This document shows, piece by piece, positions 43,073 to 51,353 of a stretch of 64,000 bases of DNA (the stretch's first letter is position 1; every line of letters starts with the position of its first letter). The stretch is from Anaerolineae bacterium. GTDB taxonomy: Bacteria; Chloroflexota; Anaerolineae; Aggregatilineales; Phototrophicaceae. A program made the translations under genes and the position numbers. Where the stretch lies: assembly GCA_019912965.1 (NCBI GenBank), contig JAIOHM010000156.1:1-64000 (forward strand). Direction: 5' to 3'. Under the pieces are notes generated by a model. The model was not told where the DNA came from and searched no databases. It was given only the letters and a program-made list of their open reading frames with translations.

Positions 43073-44343
43073 TGTCTCTCAATCGTCTTGCTATGCTATC
43101 CGTTCATACAAGTCCACTTGCCTCGCTTGGAGGTGATAAAACAGGTGGGATGAATGTTTACGTCAAGGATTTAGCTCAAGAGTTGGGAGAGAAAGGCATT
43201 CAGATCGATATTTATACCCGTCGTAGCGATCTGGATACACCAGAAGTTGATCACAGTATTGGCACTAATGTTAGAGTTATTCACATCACAGCAGGTCCGC
43301 TTCGTGTACTTTCGCCCGACGATGTATATTCGCACCTATCCCAATTCACGGCGGGCGTAATTGCTTTTACAACGCGCCATCAAATCCAATATGATGCGAT
43401 TTATAGTCACTATTGGTTAAGCGGGTGGGTAGCCAACAAACTGAAAGAGGTTTGGGGAACGCCATTCGTCCAGATGTTTCACACTCTGGGCCACATGAAA
43501 AATCGAATCACCCCCGGTTATGCCCCTGCCCTCACGCCCGATACACGTGTAGCAACGGAAACACAATTAATGCAGTGGGCAGATCGTATCGTTGCTGCTA
43601 CTCCAGCTGAATATGCTCAACTGCGTTGGTTATATCGCGCTGATCGTCGCAAAATTCTGATTATTCCCCCGGGGGTTAATAATCGACGCTTCTATCCCGT
43701 CCCGATGGCGCAAGCTAAAGAACAACTTGGGATCGACCCAATGACCAATTTACTGTTGTTCGTTGGCCGGATTGAACCGCTAAAAGCAGTTGACACTATT
43801 CTGGAAGCCCTCCGATTGATTCTGAAATCATCACCGGACACCTTAAAATCAACTAAGCTCGTCGTGATTGGTGGTGATCCAAATAATTCAGCGGATCTTC
43901 AGCTAGCACGGCTCAAATCAATAACAGAACAACTGGGTTTGACGGAGATAGTTCAATTCATCGGCGCGAAGAACCAGGATGCTTTGCATTTATACTATGC
44001 AGCATCGCTGACCGTAATTATGCCATCCGATTATGAATCTTTCGGGATGGTTGCGCTAGAGGCGATGGCTTCTGGAACACCTGTAATCGCCTCACAGATT
44101 GGTGGATTGGCATTTCTTGTTGAAGATGGTAAAAGTGGTTTTCTCGTGCCTACCCGTGAACCAAGCGCTCTCGCCGAACGCATCCAGATGTTACTGAATG
44201 AATCAAATAAATTGCAGTATATGCGAACTGCTGCTGCACAACGTGCTAGTCAATACAGTTGGTCGGCAATTGCCGACCAACTGCTTGTTGTCTTTGGCGG
44301 GCTTGGCAACCGGACAACAACTTCTATCCGCCGTAAGCATTAG
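43072..44343 (+). CDS. GT4 glycosyltransferase, MshA-like
   Basis: A 423-residue GT-B glycosyltransferase. The N-terminal domain has GGDKTGGMNVYVKDLAQEL (about residues 18-36) and FHTLGHMKN (about 135-143). Both resemble MshA, the inositol-phosphate GlcNAc transferase of mycothiol synthesis, and sucrose-phosphate synthase-like enzymes. The UDP-sugar site is the E-x7-E block YESFGMVALEAMASGTPVIA (about 322-341). The actual acceptor is not determined, and no other mycothiol gene is nearby. Translational coupling with the GNAT gene argues for a two-step glycoconjugate or small-molecule pathway. The 3' end overlaps the convergent small gene by 20 bases. Confidence 0.85.
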   Translation: MSLNRLAMLSVHTSPLASLGGDKTGGMNVYVKDLAQELGEKGIQIDIYTRRSDLDTPEVDHSIGTNVRVIHITAGPLRVLSPDDVYSHLSQFTAGVIAFTTRHQIQYDAIYSHYWLSGWVANKLKEVWGTPFVQMFHTLGHMKNRITPGYAPALTPDTRVATETQLMQWADRIVAATPAEYAQLRWLYRADRRKILIIPPGVNNRRFYPVPMAQAKEQLGIDPMTNLLLFVGRIEPLKAVDTILEALRLILKSSPDTLKSTKLVVIGGDPNNSADLQLARLKSITEQLGLTEIVQFIGAKNQDALHLYYAASLTVIMPSDYESFGMVALEAMASGTPVIASQIGGLAFLVEDGKSGFLVPTREPSALAERIQMLLNESNKLQYMRTAAAQRASQYSWSAIADQLLVVFGGLGNRTTTSIRRKH

Positions 44344-44635
44344 GAATATTGGCAACAGTTGCAGTGATGTAAGGTTCTTTTTCCTGGATTGCTATTGCCA
44401 CTTCCTCGGAAATAGTCAACTGCCCTTTGTGGTACAGCACATCGTTAAAGCCATCATAGCGATAGCGCCGATTGACCCAACCATACTGCGGATGCTGAAA
44501 AACTACATTGAACTGTAGTGCTTCATCATCCTTGATGTATTTTTCATCAAGAATCCATACAGGTGCATACTGCTCGAGGTGAGGGATGGCTTTGGCATCC
44601 CGTTTCGTACGCAGATTTTGTTCCTTGGTATCCAT
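44324..44635 (-). CDS. Conserved hypothetical protein, 103 aa
   Basis: A small soluble protein, not recognised. Composition is rich in aromatic residues (HPQYGWVNRRYRYDGF, about residues 48-63) and looks like a compact beta-rich fold, with a start supported by GAGG eight bases upstream. It has no membrane segment and no signal peptide. It converges with the glycosyltransferase gene (20-base overlap) and diverges from the carbamoyltransferase cassette. Real coding status is supported by the ribosome site and protein-like composition. Confidence 0.6.
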   Translation of the reverse strand: MDTKEQNLRTKRDAKAIPHLEQYAPVWILDEKYIKDDEALQFNVVFQHPQYGWVNRRYRYDGFNDVLYHKGQLTISEEVAIAIQEKEPYITATVANIPNAYGG

Positions 44636-44740
44636 AAATCAATCCTCTGTTGCAGCCGAATTACTTCAATTGTAACCGTCTCATATCCATTTCGACAAGA
44701 AAAACATCGCCCCTTCTGGAACTTGGCTTGGTTGTATGCT

Positions 44741-44762
44741 ATGATAACCCTCCTGTTATCAT
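44741..44762 (+). promoter_or_regulatory. Perfect dyad upstream of the carbamoyltransferase cassette
   Basis: ATGATAAC and GTTATCAT form an 8-bp inverted repeat around CCTCCT, 21 bases before the first small gene. Its position fits a repressor operator or an mRNA hairpin near the ribosome site. Confidence 0.4.
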
Positions 44763-44783
44763 GGAATCAATTGACACGGAGTA

Positions 44784-45026
44784 ATGCGCTTGCGAGAAAT
44801 TCTCAGCTTGATGTGGAAGCGGTTGGGGATTATTGCCTCGATTGTGGGGGATGTTCAAGGGCGGTTCATCGCTACATTATTCTACTACACCATCCTTGTC
44901 CCATTTGGTCTAATCGCTCGGATGTCAAGCGACCCCCTCCGACGACAAATCGAGCCTGCCAATTCCTATTGGCTAGAACGTCCCCCGGTTCCCACTGAAC
45001 TTGACGCCGCCAAACGGCAGGGTTAA
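44784..45026 (+). CDS. Small membrane protein upstream of carbamoyltransferase
   Basis: An 80-residue protein. One or two hydrophobic segments (IIASIVGDVQ and FIATLFYYTILVPFGLIA, about residues 15-45) precede a polar tail with SYWLERPPVPTEL. GGAG lies only two bases before ATG 44784 but eight before the in-frame TTG 44790, so the shorter start is possible. The opening REILSLMWKR resembles the start of DUF5989 proteins, found as a separate gene downstream. The stop is six bases before the carbamoyltransferase start, which makes co-translation likely. Confidence 0.72.
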   Translation: MRLREILSLMWKRLGIIASIVGDVQGRFIATLFYYTILVPFGLIARMSSDPLRRQIEPANSYWLERPPVPTELDAAKRQG

Positions 45027-45032
45027 ACATAA

Positions 45033-46826
45033 ATGTATATTCTAGGCATTTCTTGCTTCTACCATGATTCTGCTGTTGCTCTGCTTAAAGATGGTGAATT
45101 AGTCGCCGCCGCAATGGAAGAACGTTTCTCCCGCAAAAAACATGACAACGATTTTCCCAAACGAGCCATCGAATTTTGCCTTCGCCAGGCAAGCATCAAA
45201 GGGGAAGATCTGGATTACGTGGTTTTCTATGAAAAACCACTTGTCAAATTCGAACGCATTCTGTTGACGACTTTGAACACTTTCCCTCGTTCAGCCGATG
45301 TATGGCGTGACGCTATGCTTACTTGGTTGAAAGAAAAACTCTGGGTGAAGAATATCATCCAGCGGGAAGTTGGTGTCAAATATGATCGCGTCCTATTCTG
45401 CGATCATCACATGAGTCACGCAGCCAGCGCCTTTTTTGCCAGCCCATTCCGGGAAGCTGCTGTTTTAACAGTTGATGGTGTTGGAGAGTGGACAACTACC
45501 ACACTTGGAACTGCGACCAGTCAATGGCAGGGTGACGCATCTGGTCAGAACCAGATCAATCTATTTCAGGAACAGCGTTTCCCTCACTCATTGGGGTTGC
45601 TCTATTCGGCTTTCACGGCTTACCTGGGTTTTCGGGTCAATAATGGTGAATACAAAGTCATGGGTATGGCTCCTTATGGGCAACCCCGCTATGCTGATAA
45701 GGTCAATAAACTCTTTCAGCACAGCAAGGATGATGGAAGTTTCCATCTTAATATGGATTACTTCAGTTATCACGAATCGACTCAAAACAGCTTCAACCAA
45801 CGGTTTATTGATCTATTTGGCCCTACCCGCCATCCTGAAGCTGACTTCTTCACAATGGCAACCAATCCTGAACGCGCCGCCGAAAAAACTGCGATGGGTG
45901 AAAATCAGAGGTTTGCAGATATTGCAGCCAGCATTCAGCTTGTAACGGAAGATTTGCTTATCAACATTGCCACCTATCTGCATAAGCGAACGGGGTTAAA
46001 TAAACTGGTAATGGCAGGCGGTGTTGCGTTAAACACCAAAGCCAACTACCGTATTCTCAACGAAACCCCGTTTGATGAAATCTACATTCAACCTGCGGCA
46101 GGTGACGATGGTGGTGCTCTCGGTGCAGCACTTTGGGCATATCATATTGCACTTGGCAAGCCGCGCAATTGGGTTATGCCACATGCTTATTGGGGTGAAG
46201 GTTACACAGATGCTCAATGCAAGGAATTTCTCGAAAGCAAAGGCACCCATTATGAGGCCTTTGATGACAACGAAGGTGAATTGTTAGACATTGTAGCCGA
46301 GTCATTGACCAATAAGAAAGTTGTCGGATTTTTTCAGGGGCGTTTCGAGTGGGGACCGCGCGCACTTGGCAACCGCAGCATTCTGGCTGATCCACGCACC
46401 GACGAAATGAAGGAAGTTGTTAATACCAAGATCAAGTTCCGAGAGCCTTTCCGTCCGTTTGCGCCTGTAATTTTGCGGGATCGGGCGGCAGAGTATTTTG
46501 ATTATCCTGCTGTTCAGGAACATGAAGCGCCACGCTATATGTTGATGGTCAGTCCGATTAAATCAGAAAAACAAGATCAAATTCAGGCTGTTTGCCACCA
46601 GGGTACAGGTCGTCTCCAAACAATCGAACGTGAGACGAATCCTCGATACTACGGTGTCATAGAACGTTTCGGTCAATTAACGGGTGTGCCAGTGGTGTTA
46701 AACACCTCATTCAACTTGCGCGGTGAGCCGATTGTGACCTCACCCCGCGATGCTTGGAACACCTTCCAAAATAGTGACATCGATATGCTGGTGCTGAATT
46801 CGTTCTTGGTACGTAAGCCGAAATAA
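45033..46826 (+). CDS. Carbamoyltransferase, NodU/TobZ family
   Basis: A 597-residue enzyme of the NodU/CmcH/TobZ family, which carbamoylates hydroxyl groups of sugars, antibiotics or other small molecules using carbamoyl phosphate and ATP. The N-terminal ASKHA-like domain begins ILGISCFYHDSAVAL. The metal/substrate motif is CDHHMSHAASAFFASPF (about residues 125-141). VLTVDGVGEWTTT (about 147-159) and MAGGVALNTKANYR (about 327-340) follow. The C-terminal YrdC-like half has GRFEWGPRALGNRSILADPR (read in parts, about 432-451) and NTSFNLRGEPIV. Flanking small membrane proteins are typical for Chloroflexota and some other phyla. The substrate is unknown. Confidence 0.93.
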   Translation: MYILGISCFYHDSAVALLKDGELVAAAMEERFSRKKHDNDFPKRAIEFCLRQASIKGEDLDYVVFYEKPLVKFERILLTTLNTFPRSADVWRDAMLTWLKEKLWVKNIIQREVGVKYDRVLFCDHHMSHAASAFFASPFREAAVLTVDGVGEWTTTTLGTATSQWQGDASGQNQINLFQEQRFPHSLGLLYSAFTAYLGFRVNNGEYKVMGMAPYGQPRYADKVNKLFQHSKDDGSFHLNMDYFSYHESTQNSFNQRFIDLFGPTRHPEADFFTMATNPERAAEKTAMGENQRFADIAASIQLVTEDLLINIATYLHKRTGLNKLVMAGGVALNTKANYRILNETPFDEIYIQPAAGDDGGALGAALWAYHIALGKPRNWVMPHAYWGEGYTDAQCKEFLESKGTHYEAFDDNEGELLDIVAESLTNKKVVGFFQGRFEWGPRALGNRSILADPRTDEMKEVVNTKIKFREPFRPFAPVILRDRAAEYFDYPAVQEHEAPRYMLMVSPIKSEKQDQIQAVCHQGTGRLQTIERETNPRYYGVIERFGQLTGVPVVLNTSFNLRGEPIVTSPRDAWNTFQNSDIDMLVLNSFLVRKPK

Positions 46827-46837
46827 GGAGTTGGAAC

Positions 46838-47008
46838 ATGCGCGATATTATCGCCCGTATGGGTATTCTTGGGGAGCTAATTCAGTTTCTCTGGCAGCGG
46901 AAGCTCTATTGGTTAATCCCAATGGTGCTTACGTTGATTTTGTTTGCTATTCTCATTATCTTGGGAAGCAATCCAGCCACACAACCATTCATCTACACAT
47001 TATTCTAA
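46838..47008 (+). CDS. DUF5989-family small membrane protein, 56 aa
   Basis: This gene is easily missed. ATG 46838 follows AAGGAG by eight bases, and the frame runs MRDIIARMGILGELIQFLW to FIYTLF and TAA at 47006-47008. It has the DUF5989 layout: an N-terminal LGELIQFLWQRKLYWLIP, then one membrane helix (MVLTLILFAILIILG) and the PFIYTLF ending. Members are nearly always next to NodU-type carbamoyltransferases, exactly as here (11-base gap). Function is unknown. A role in placing the enzyme at the membrane is inference. Confidence 0.85.
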   Translation: MRDIIARMGILGELIQFLWQRKLYWLIPMVLTLILFAILIILGSNPATQPFIYTLF

Positions 47009-47020
47009 GCCGGTGCTTGC

Positions 47021-47368
47021 ATGGACAGGTCGCAGATCATCATTATCATTTCGCTGGCAATCGGAATTGTCTTTTGCGTGCCGACGGTTCGCCGTTCGAT
47101 CAAAAAAGATAAAATCTACGGTGGTGTGCTGGCCGAAGCATTCCACTACATTGCGGTCGCCGCCTATCTCTCTGTGCTTCCGGCAGCTTTGCTGGGAAGT
47201 TTTCTGGTTGGCCCTTTTAAACTGGGCATACCCCTCGCTTTTACCTTTCTGGGGATTGCGCTGGTAGCATTGTTCTTCTATGCCCTCATTGAGCACCCTG
47301 CCCGCGCCAATCTGGTAGTAGAAGACCGTGGCTGGACGGAGCAGGATGCCCGTTCGTCCGGTTTGTAA
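47021..47368 (+). CDS. Small membrane protein of the carbamoyltransferase cassette, 115 aa
   Basis: A 115-residue protein with three predicted helices (IIIIISLAIGIVFCV, about residues 6-20; AVAAYLSVLPAALLGSFLV, about 46-64; AFTFLGIALVALFFYALI, about 73-90) and a polar C-terminus. It starts 12 bases after the DUF5989 stop and is followed by a strong terminator, so it is the last gene of the cassette. I do not recognise a family. It is not the SxtJ-type protein that often accompanies such carbamoyltransferases. Confidence 0.72.
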   Translation: MDRSQIIIIISLAIGIVFCVPTVRRSIKKDKIYGGVLAEAFHYIAVAAYLSVLPAALLGSFLVGPFKLGIPLAFTFLGIALVALFFYALIEHPARANLVVEDRGWTEQDARSSGL

Positions 47369-47387
47369 CGGATAGATTTAATGGTTT

Positions 47388-47425
47388 AAGCCTGTGGTAG
47401 CTATAAAGCCACAGGCTTTTCATTT
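47388..47425 (+). terminator. Rho-independent terminator of the carbamoyltransferase cassette
   Basis: AAGCCTGTGG (47388-47397) pairs with CCACAGGCTT (47409-47418), followed by TTCATTTT. It overlaps the 3' end of the convergent NADH dehydrogenase gene. Confidence 0.85.
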
Positions 47426-48720
47426 TGTGGGTCAGGTTCTTGATCTGGAGCATAAGGCTTGTGTTCCAGGATGATCCGTACCGAACGATCATAGGTGATA
47501 TAATTCCACACCCAGTTAATAAAAACGCTTAACCGGTTTCGAAATCCCATTAGCCAGATCAAGTGTAGGATAAGCCATGCTATCCAGGCGAGATACCCTG
47601 TTAGGGTAATCCGGTAATACAACCAGGCGACTGCGCGACTTCGTCCAATAGTCGCCATAATTCCCCGATCAATGTAGTGAAAGCCTTGCTGTTTCCATCC
47701 CTTAGTTCGCCGGAGAATGTTTCTTGCAGCCAACATTCCCTGTTGTTTTGCGACTGGAATGAGCATAGGATATGGTCTGCCGTCTGTCGCTTCAAGATAT
47801 GCCATATCTCCAATAACATAAACATTGTTGCGCCCGATTACCTCGGTTGTCGGGTGAATAGGAACTCGCCCACCCCGTTGAAGTGGAACATCGATCAGTT
47901 GGGCAACTGATGATGCTTTGACGCCAGCCGCCCACACCAGCGTATAGGTAGAGATAGTTGTTCCACTCTTCAAACGAACATGATCTTTGGTAACGGCTTC
48001 AACCTGTTCATTGAGCACAACCTCTACCCCCAATGATCGAAGTTGTGCCAGTGCTGAATCACGCAAATATTGGGGATAAGGGTCAAGTAGGTGATCCATG
48101 GCTTCAATCAGAATAACTCGTGTTTTCGTTGAATTTAGCCCTGCATATTCCTGACGCAATACGTTGTTATATAACTCGAACAACGCGCCAGCAGTTTCCA
48201 ATCCGGTTGGCCCGCCACCAACTACAACTAGCGTTGTCAGAGCTTTCTTTTTATCAGCATCCGGTGTCCAGGCTGCACGCTCAAACAATTTCAGAATATG
48301 ATTTCGTAACACCACTGCATCGCTCAAATCCTTCAATCCAAATGAAAACTGCTCTAACCCATCGATATTGAACGTGTTTGTGACGCTTCCAGCAGCCACA
48401 ATCAAAAAATCATACTGCTCGTAGAGAGTCTGGGTATTTGTCTGAACCACAACATGGCGGTTATCAAAATCAATTGACTGTACCTGCCCTAACAAGAACT
48501 CCACATTTTTTGCGCGCCGAAAAATACTTCGTACAGGATAGGCAATGCCGCTGGGGTCAAGACCAGATGTCGCCACCTGATACAGAAGAGGCGTAAAAGT
48601 ATGGAAATTATGGCGGTCAATCAGAAGGACATCTACAGAGGTGTTTCGCAGCGTTTGAGCAGCATATAGACCACCAAAACCTGCTCCAACAATAAGCACA
48701 CGAGGACGCTCATTTGCCAT
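47401..48720 (-). CDS. ndh: Type II NADH dehydrogenase (NDH-2)
   Basis: A 439-residue FAD-dependent NADH:quinone oxidoreductase that passes electrons to the quinone pool without pumping protons. ATG 48720 is preferred over 48735, with GGAG nine bases upstream. Two Rossmann motifs are VLIVGAGFGGLYAA (FAD, about residues 8-21) and LVVVGGGPTGLETAGAL (NADH, about 161-177). The quinone-site block AKQQGMLAARNILR (about 318-331) follows, with the C-terminal amphipathic/hydrophobic part (GYLAWIAWLILHLIWLMGF) that binds the membrane. The conserved second FAD strand VYVIGDMAYLE is at about 292. Confidence 0.93.
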   Translation of the reverse strand: MANERPRVLIVGAGFGGLYAAQTLRNTSVDVLLIDRHNFHTFTPLLYQVATSGLDPSGIAYPVRSIFRRAKNVEFLLGQVQSIDFDNRHVVVQTNTQTLYEQYDFLIVAAGSVTNTFNIDGLEQFSFGLKDLSDAVVLRNHILKLFERAAWTPDADKKKALTTLVVVGGGPTGLETAGALFELYNNVLRQEYAGLNSTKTRVILIEAMDHLLDPYPQYLRDSALAQLRSLGVEVVLNEQVEAVTKDHVRLKSGTTISTYTLVWAAGVKASSVAQLIDVPLQRGGRVPIHPTTEVIGRNNVYVIGDMAYLEATDGRPYPMLIPVAKQQGMLAARNILRRTKGWKQQGFHYIDRGIMATIGRSRAVAWLYYRITLTGYLAWIAWLILHLIWLMGFRNRLSVFINWVWNYITYDRSVRIILEHKPYAPDQEPDPQNEKPVAL

Positions 48721-48891
48721 GGTCGTAATCTCCATCTTTGCATAAGTATCATTATAATAACTATTTGTGAAAAAATGAACAATGAAATTGCCATAGCCAC
48801 TAGGATTTCATTCCCCCTATCGAATAGTGACAGATTTTCGTTAAAATCAATCTCTCAGAAGTCTTCCAAATTAAAGCGATGGATAAGAATA

Positions 48892-51294
48892 ATGGTTGAT
48901 GATTTAACACGCGACGAGGAAGCTGTCCAGCAGGCGACGCAAATGACCGCCACAAACCTCCGCAAGTTGATGAGCGATACTGCCGACCACAAATCAGCTC
49001 CTTCGCATATTTCCGTCCCCGAACGTGAAGAACTGATTGAACTGGTTTCACAAATTCTTCCCGCTGGCAATGTTGTCGGGTTTGTACTGAGCGGGATTAT
49101 GCACCTGAAAGATCGGGCGGTTCCAGCCGCGGAAGGCCGCACCCATCTTAGCTCACTGTTTAAAGGTCTTGCAATCATGCGGAACAATGCTTTTTACCGC
49201 ATGATGTTCGCAGGTCCAGCTACAGTACTGTTGGGCTACAATATGCTGTTGCGTTTGGCAGGTGCAAAGCCGGAAGATTACATGCCAGACGGGGTATGGC
49301 AGTTTTATGTTGAGTTTGGCTTGCGGGAAGATGCGGCCCGACACAATAACGAAACACTTGGTTTTCAGCAAACTGCTAAAAAATTATTACCTGTACCTTC
49401 AGATATCGAATCGCTTACTGCTTGGACACTGGCTTCCATGTGGCTGCTGCGCGATTACGATTATTTGCTGGCAAATATTTGGGAAGAGCATGTTCGGCTG
49501 ACGGTTATCGAGGAAACTACAGGTTTGACTCGGTTACATCGGGCATGGCAATCACTCCGCCCATTTAGTGTGCCGTCTGATCAATTGTCCATCACCCTGT
49601 CAGCTTATCGTCGTCAGCGTTTCGATGTTTTTTGTGCTGAAACGCTGGATCAGGTAGGCAAAGATCAGTACCATCAATTTGAAACAGAATGGAACAACCC
49701 ACAAAAGCAGCAGGAACGTCAGCGAGCGATTCAAGATTATCAGCACCAGCTTTCAATTCGTTCCTATCTGTCTCCCGGCGAATACAGCGAAAAACGTGAG
49801 CGCATCAGCAGCAGCGATATGCATATTGGGGTAATTTACCGTGATACATATCACCTGATTAAGTTTATTGATCCAACCTCCCCTACTGCGCCAACATTGC
49901 TCCATAATCAAATACAGACAATCCTTCAAGGTAGTGCTACTGGGCAGTCGAGTGTCGATAGAATTTTGACTTTGACCCCTCGGATAGCGCAATCAGACTT
50001 GCGACATTTGCTTGGCTCAGATCATCAAGATGCTATTCAGGCACTTCAAAAAACACCTATTTTTATCAACTGGGACGCTGCTGATGGTGACCGCCCCTTA
50101 ACATATATTCGACAGGGACGACGTGGAATAGGTGACCATGCGCTAACTATTTTCCGCACACATAAGAGTACCGTATTTGACTTTTCGCATATCTATTTCG
50201 ATGGCCCTTGGGCAATGGAAGTTGCTGAAATGTTGACTAACGAAGCGACAAAGCACCTTCAGCAGCGTTCATTGATGCAAAACACTGTGGCTCGGCCTCC
50301 TATGATCAGGTCAATTAGTCTGGATTTAAATCCAAGGTTTGAACGAGCCGCTCGCAAACAACCAATTTCGATTAATTATTTGAGCGGTGAAGCTAGTTTA
50401 AGCCTTGTTCAATTAACTGAAATACGCAAGTTGTTAATTAGCCGTACCAAACCCAAAGTTCAGCTAACGATTAATGATTTGCTAGTGTTATTTCGCACCA
50501 TTTTTAATCAGCGCTATCGACCTGGTGTCCGATTGGAACGTGCGCTAAATGATTTACGTAAAAAGCCGGATTCACGGCAGCTTGTTCGTGTGGTTGATGA
50601 CATGCTCCTTGCCATCCGGGAAGTTAATCCTTCCCTACTGATACCTATTGATGCCTCTCGTTTCAGCCCTAAAGAGCGGCTTTTTCCAAGCACATTTCGT
50701 AGCCCTTTTCCTGACTTTCATATGAAACATGCCGAAGCATTGAATGCATACAACACGATTAAACGCACAACATTCAAAAAAAACGATGCTTATGATCGTT
50801 TCCATGCGGCGCGCGCGGATTATCTGAGTATGTTATACACGTTTGGTGAAATCATGCGCCGCTACCGTGAAATTGCCGTGCAGGGTCAGAGCATGAGCGC
50901 GACCGCCATACGCTTGATTGCAGGGCTACCAGGTGCTATGCAGCGATTAGTGGATGGACTGCCGGGTCATTTTTCTTTCATTAACGAGGCTATCAAAGGT
51001 GAAGAAGTATTCAGTAATGTTGGACAAGTAACACCAGGTTCTTCTATATCCCGTTTTTCGAGCGCTAAAGACGATAATGACAAAAAAGTGATGGTTTGGG
51101 GCGTTATGACGGATAATAATAATCAAATCTACATCACGCTGCGCGACTTCCGTCCGCCAGTTATCGCATTGGCACAGGCTGGGCATGATATTGTTGCTCA
51201 AATGATTGCTCAAGATATGGTTGAGTCTTTCGCTGCTGATCTCAACGAGTTTATACATGAAATGAACATCATTGTTGGTGCCCCCAAGTTGTAA
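48892..51294 (+). CDS. Large protein of unknown function with an HxxxDG motif
   Basis: An 800-residue soluble protein. ATG 48892 is chosen because the 39 residues added by ATG 48775 have no ribosome site and look non-coding. No family is recognised with certainty. From about residue 400 it reads like a CoA-dependent acyltransferase fold: DHALTIFRTHKSTVFDFSHIYFDGPW (read in parts) contains His433, Asp437 and Gly438 as HxxxDG. This is the active-site motif of the CAT/BAHD/condensation-domain superfamily, also loosely shaped like carnitine acyltransferases. The first 200 residues are helical with several Trp. No signal peptide or membrane helix. It is alone, between ndh and purH. Confidence 0.6.
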   Translation: MVDDLTRDEEAVQQATQMTATNLRKLMSDTADHKSAPSHISVPEREELIELVSQILPAGNVVGFVLSGIMHLKDRAVPAAEGRTHLSSLFKGLAIMRNNAFYRMMFAGPATVLLGYNMLLRLAGAKPEDYMPDGVWQFYVEFGLREDAARHNNETLGFQQTAKKLLPVPSDIESLTAWTLASMWLLRDYDYLLANIWEEHVRLTVIEETTGLTRLHRAWQSLRPFSVPSDQLSITLSAYRRQRFDVFCAETLDQVGKDQYHQFETEWNNPQKQQERQRAIQDYQHQLSIRSYLSPGEYSEKRERISSSDMHIGVIYRDTYHLIKFIDPTSPTAPTLLHNQIQTILQGSATGQSSVDRILTLTPRIAQSDLRHLLGSDHQDAIQALQKTPIFINWDAADGDRPLTYIRQGRRGIGDHALTIFRTHKSTVFDFSHIYFDGPWAMEVAEMLTNEATKHLQQRSLMQNTVARPPMIRSISLDLNPRFERAARKQPISINYLSGEASLSLVQLTEIRKLLISRTKPKVQLTINDLLVLFRTIFNQRYRPGVRLERALNDLRKKPDSRQLVRVVDDMLLAIREVNPSLLIPIDASRFSPKERLFPSTFRSPFPDFHMKHAEALNAYNTIKRTTFKKNDAYDRFHAARADYLSMLYTFGEIMRRYREIAVQGQSMSATAIRLIAGLPGAMQRLVDGLPGHFSFINEAIKGEEVFSNVGQVTPGSSISRFSSAKDDNDKKVMVWGVMTDNNNQIYITLRDFRPPVIALAQAGHDIVAQMIAQDMVESFAADLNEFIHEMNIIVGAPKL

Positions 51295-51353
51295 AAATGG
51301 GTATAATCTCAGACTATTGCTCACTGCCTCAACATTAAAGGATTAAAACGGCT

